In this document: in pieces, positions 61,342 through 64,000 of the stretch | Numbering within the stretch: position 1 is the first letter of the stretch | How the letters are laid out: every line of letters starts with the position of its first letter | Assembly: GCA_014529385.2 (NCBI GenBank) | Contig: CM043953.1 | Span: forward strand, 108,010,549-108,074,548 | Reading direction: 5' to 3' | Length of the DNA: 64,000 nucleotides | Source: Adiantum capillus-veneris | Taxonomy: Eukaryota; Streptophyta; Polypodiopsida; Polypodiales; Pteridaceae | The notes under the pieces: generated by a model | Database searches by the model: none | Seen by the model: the letters and a program-made list of their open reading frames with translations, nothing else | What the model was told of the DNA's origin: nothing | Translations under genes and position numbers: made by a program

Positions 61342-61545
61342 ATCTCCTTGCTTGTGTCTGAGAGTGAGAGAGAGAGTTATCTCCTTGCTTGTGTTCCGAG
61401 AGCGAGTGAAAGATTTATCTCCTTGCTTGTGTCCGAGAGCGAGAGAAAGAGTGGCTTCTTCCTTGCTTGTCCGAGAGCGAGAGAGAGCGGCTTCTTTCTT
61501 GTGTCCAAGAGCGAGAGAGAGCGCGGCTTCTTGCTCCTCTACGAA
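61266..61545 (+). repeat. (GA)n tract and CTTGCTTGTGTCCGAGAGCGAGAG minisatellite
   Basis: (GA)n runs from about 61270 to 61339. It is followed by five imperfect copies of a 35-45 bp unit containing TCCTTGCTTGTGTCCGAGAG, each with its own short GA run. ORFs through it encode repeats such as SERESYLL and are not taken as genes. Confidence 0.85.
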
Positions 61546-62010
61546 TCCTCAAGCTAAACCTCCTTCCTTGTTCAAGCAACTTTAGTTGAATCCCCCTTTT
61601 TGCATGAACTCCCCCTATAAATAACCTCCTCCCTGCCTTAGCAACGATGGCGTCGTCATTGCTAGGGACCATCAAAAACACATCTTGGTGATGTGGCAAT
61701 CGGTTTCTGAACCAGTGCCAAATTTCACGGGAGTAAGACCGAATATGGTCGCCATGGCCTGTTGATCCTTTCATGCTTCATAAACATGCTCATCCGAGCC
61801 CTCCACAGCCCATCGCGAGCTCACCTTGCCCCCCCTGTGCTGCTCGCTACCTGCCGCCATCTCTCTTCTCATTTTTCCCCTATTATTTCCCCCCCTTCAC
61901 ACTCATTTACCCTATTGGGCGGCCTTTGGCCCTTTTTGGCAGCTATTTAATTGGTGGGCGGCCTTTTCCTTAGGGAAACCGGCTATTGACTCAATTGGAT
62001 GGCCTAGCCA
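61546..62010. other. Non-coding region
   Basis: No supported gene. 61800-61980 is C/T-rich. The minus-strand ORF that enters from the PPR fragment loses all family similarity below 62011. Confidence 0.4.
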
Positions 62011-62330
62011 CTTCGTAAGAGCACCACATTTTGTATACATATCGTACAAAGCATTGCCAAGCACAACATCTTTCTCCAGCAGCCCCTGTCGAGCAATAAC
62101 ATCATGAGTTTTGTTGCATGTATCAAGGTCTTGAATAGTGCCACATGCCCTCAAGATGCAAGTATAGGTTATTGCATTCGGTGAAATGCTTTCCCTTTTC
62201 ATTCGGTTAAAACTTCACTCAGGTTCTTGGCCACAACCATATTAGCATCTGGCAGCCCCAAAATGACAATATCGTCTTGAATTTCATTGCTCATATCAAT
62301 GTCTTGAATAATGCCAAAAATTCATCCAGC
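62011..62330 (-). pseudogene. Pentatricopeptide-repeat (PPR) gene fragment
   Basis: On the minus strand from 62202: SPNAITYTCILRACGTIQD, then KTHDVIARQGLLEKDVVLGN and LYDMYTKCGAL, i.e. the end of one PPR repeat and the next, in the PLS-type style. Upstream (62330-62215), IQDIDMSNEIQDDIVILG and ANMVVAKN look like the previous repeats, now decayed, ending in a stop at about 62210. Similarity ends at TKWLGHP near 62011. Intact members bind organelle RNA for editing or processing. This piece has about two repeats and cannot be functional. The ILRAC..K-x-H-[DE] wording is common in non-seed plant PPR families as I recall them. Confidence 0.65.
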
Positions 62331-62345
62331 TCAGCAGTGTGAGCA

Positions 62346-62772
62346 ACTAACATTGGCTTCAAGCCTTATTATCTCATCAATTCGGACTCTGTCTGACAAG
62401 CCGTAAATTCCTAAAGACTTCTCAAGCTACATAGAATGCATACAAACCTTGCTGAGGATGTAAAATTCCCAAATGGCACACTGATCGAGGTGACCGACCT
62501 CACATGGAACTAGCCCCGAGGAAACTTAAACTGGTAATAACTTAGCAACCCAATCTTTGATTGCTCATCTGAAAATACCGACGTGCTCCACAAAGTGAGC
62601 ACTTCAGGTCCATGCATTCACTTCATCTCAAACCTCTCAGGTTCAGTTGCCCAATCCAATACGGATTTGGCATCAACTTAAACTTCAAACTGCCATAGTT
62701 TCTTCACCATAGCTCCAATCGACAAGCCATAAAGACAGGCCGATAGAGCACTTCAAGCACTGCAGTTCTAGA
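62346..62772. other. Region without a supported gene
   Basis: No coding similarity is visible on either strand between the PPR remnant and the gypsy tail. Confidence 0.4.
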
Positions 62773-63897
62773 TCATAAACTCCCATATGTGCTCACTTCA
62801 AGCATACTATTTTTTAGCATCATTAAGGTATCTGTTGGCCCTTTAAAGCCATATCTGGAATACATTAATTGTAAAACTAGCTTGTTATTAGCAAGCCTTG
62901 AACACTGATCATTAATCAGGTAAGCTTCAATTAAGCTCGATGTGCATCTTTTTGGTATATTTCTTAAGGTATCTGTTGGCCCTTTAAAGCCATATCTGGA
63001 ATACATTAATTGTAAAACTAGCTTGTTATTAGCAAGCCTTGAACACTGATCATTAATCAGGTAAGCTTCAATTAAGCTCGATGTGCATCTTTTTGGTATA
63101 TTTCTTAGTATGGGAGCGGAGTTGCACGACATCCACACCCTCTGAACCTGTACAGCCTTTGGTTTGTGCCAACTGCACTTAAGAAGCATCATCAACAGCA
63201 TCATCAGACTCATCGTCTGATGCATACATAGCATTATCTTTAGGAGGTTAATCTGTGTTGAAATCTTCAATATTAATCTCATCTTCTTGTTGCTTAAACA
63301 ACTTAACTCCTTTCCCTGCAATAGGCACCTTAAGCTGAGTGCCATCTAGCTCACATAGCTTAAATGTTGCATTATCATAAACATAAGTACTACATATGGT
63401 CCAAACCCAATCCCCATCTTTAATAGCATAAGTCGTAGTCTGTGCTTACCATCAAATGTTGCTTTCTTATTTAACCTTGCTTCCTTAAGCTTCACTTTAG
63501 CCTGTTCAATATCTTCCTGACGCCTTTCAAGTTGGAGAATGTGCAAAGGAAGCAAATATTCTATAGACATACCTTCTTCCCATGGCATTATGGTCCAATA
63601 AATAACTGCTTCCTATGTAGGCATAATGGGTTTCCCATACATTAGCTCAAATGGCATAAAATCTGTAACAGAACTATGTGTAGTTCGATCAGCCCATAAA
63701 GCAAATGGTAGGAGTTTAGGCCAATCACAAATATGTCCCTGGCATGCCCTTGCTAAAGCTTTATCAATAGGCAGAGGTACTCTTTCACTTTTACCATTAC
63801 CCTCTGGATTGTATGTTGTAGTGGGAGCCAATATTATGCCCAAGCGAGCAAAGAAATCTGTACACTTTGTTTGCTTGGGAGCTTTGTTTGCTTCCAT
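62773..63897 (-). pseudogene. Ty3/gypsy integrase C-terminal half with a duplicated tail
   Basis: On the minus strand from 63897: TDFFARLGIILAPTTTYNPE (integrase core, D-to-E region) then GNGKSERV with the catalytic Glu. WPKLLPFALWADRTTHSSVT and FMPFELMYGKPIMPT follow, then an in-frame stop at 63613. IMPWEEGMS and LERRQEDIEQAKVKLKEARL follow in the same frame, and after another stop and a frameshift ELDGTQLKVPIAGK. The 3' tail contains a 141-bp tandem duplication (62825 and 62966 on the plus strand), in frame (47 codons). Confidence 0.8.
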
Positions 63898-64000
63898 AAA
63901 TGTCCATCCTTCAGAAAAAAGCCGTAAGCCTTCTTTTTTATCCTTCTATACTCTTGATCATTCCACTCGTCATGCTTAGTAAGAGTGCTAAGGTAGCGCC
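63898..64000. other. Window edge, probably the same gypsy element
   Basis: Minus-strand reading should continue the integrase core (SDEGLRLFSEGWTF), but the frame is damaged and the window ends. Confidence 0.35.

Overview
This is a repeat-dominated stretch of a land-plant nuclear genome. The one intact host gene is a full-size plant PDR-type ABC transporter with 24 GT-AG exons. It lies among plant LTR retrotransposons (Ty3/gypsy and Ty1/copia), a CACTA transposon, LINEs and very long (CT/GA)n and (CA/GT)n microsatellites. The PPR remnant near 62 kb, the Ty3/gypsy type and the SSR density fit a fern or another non-seed plant better than an angiosperm. That placement is an inference from protein style and not proof.

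Layout. 0.65-2.0 kb is a minisatellite of short palindromes, followed by an LTR-element primer-binding site (tRNA-Asp type). 3.35-13.73 kb is one LTR element: a 5' LTR of 926 bp, a PBS, a long non-coding leader, a heavily decayed ORF, a polypurine tract and a truncated 3' LTR. 13.73-20.95 kb is a 5'-truncated Ty3/gypsy element (gag, protease, RT, RNase H, integrase). Its pol continues past the integrase into a second retropepsin-like domain and a set of W-[VI]-P-K repeats. The 3.35-13.73 kb element carries a decayed version of the same unusual module. A 140-aa acidic ORF and a second PPT/LTR junction follow. 23.6-27.5 kb is a CACTA (En/Spm) transposon with a broken Tnp2 gene, subterminal repeats and a 3' terminal repeat. 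27.5-31.7 kb is an array of five units of about 0.85 kb, each with a (CT)n-(CA)n block and a (GA)n block.

35.38-45.85 kb is the PDR/ABCG transporter. I could join all 24 exons in phase into 1457 codons, with both nucleotide-binding domains and both membrane domains. Intron 2 and intron 23 carry antisense LINE pieces, and the acceptor of exon 6 is duplicated. 48.3-55.1 kb holds decayed Ty1/copia coding sequence on both strands, with a non-coding insertion of about 2 kb. 56.13-56.49 kb is a long near-perfect foldback. 56.9-58.2 kb is a LINE-like unit with an intact ORF1 and no ORF2. The rest holds decayed gypsy integrase fragments, an LTR with an initiator-Met PBS, a GA-rich minisatellite and a PPR gene fragment.

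The strongest candidates for something little described are: the post-integrase protease plus W-P-K module shared by two neighbouring LTR elements; the 360-bp foldback; the SSR-tailed LINEs, including one that is ORF1-only; and the duplicated splice acceptor in the transporter gene. All coordinates come from reading by eye, so exon edges may be off by a base or two. No database search was possible.
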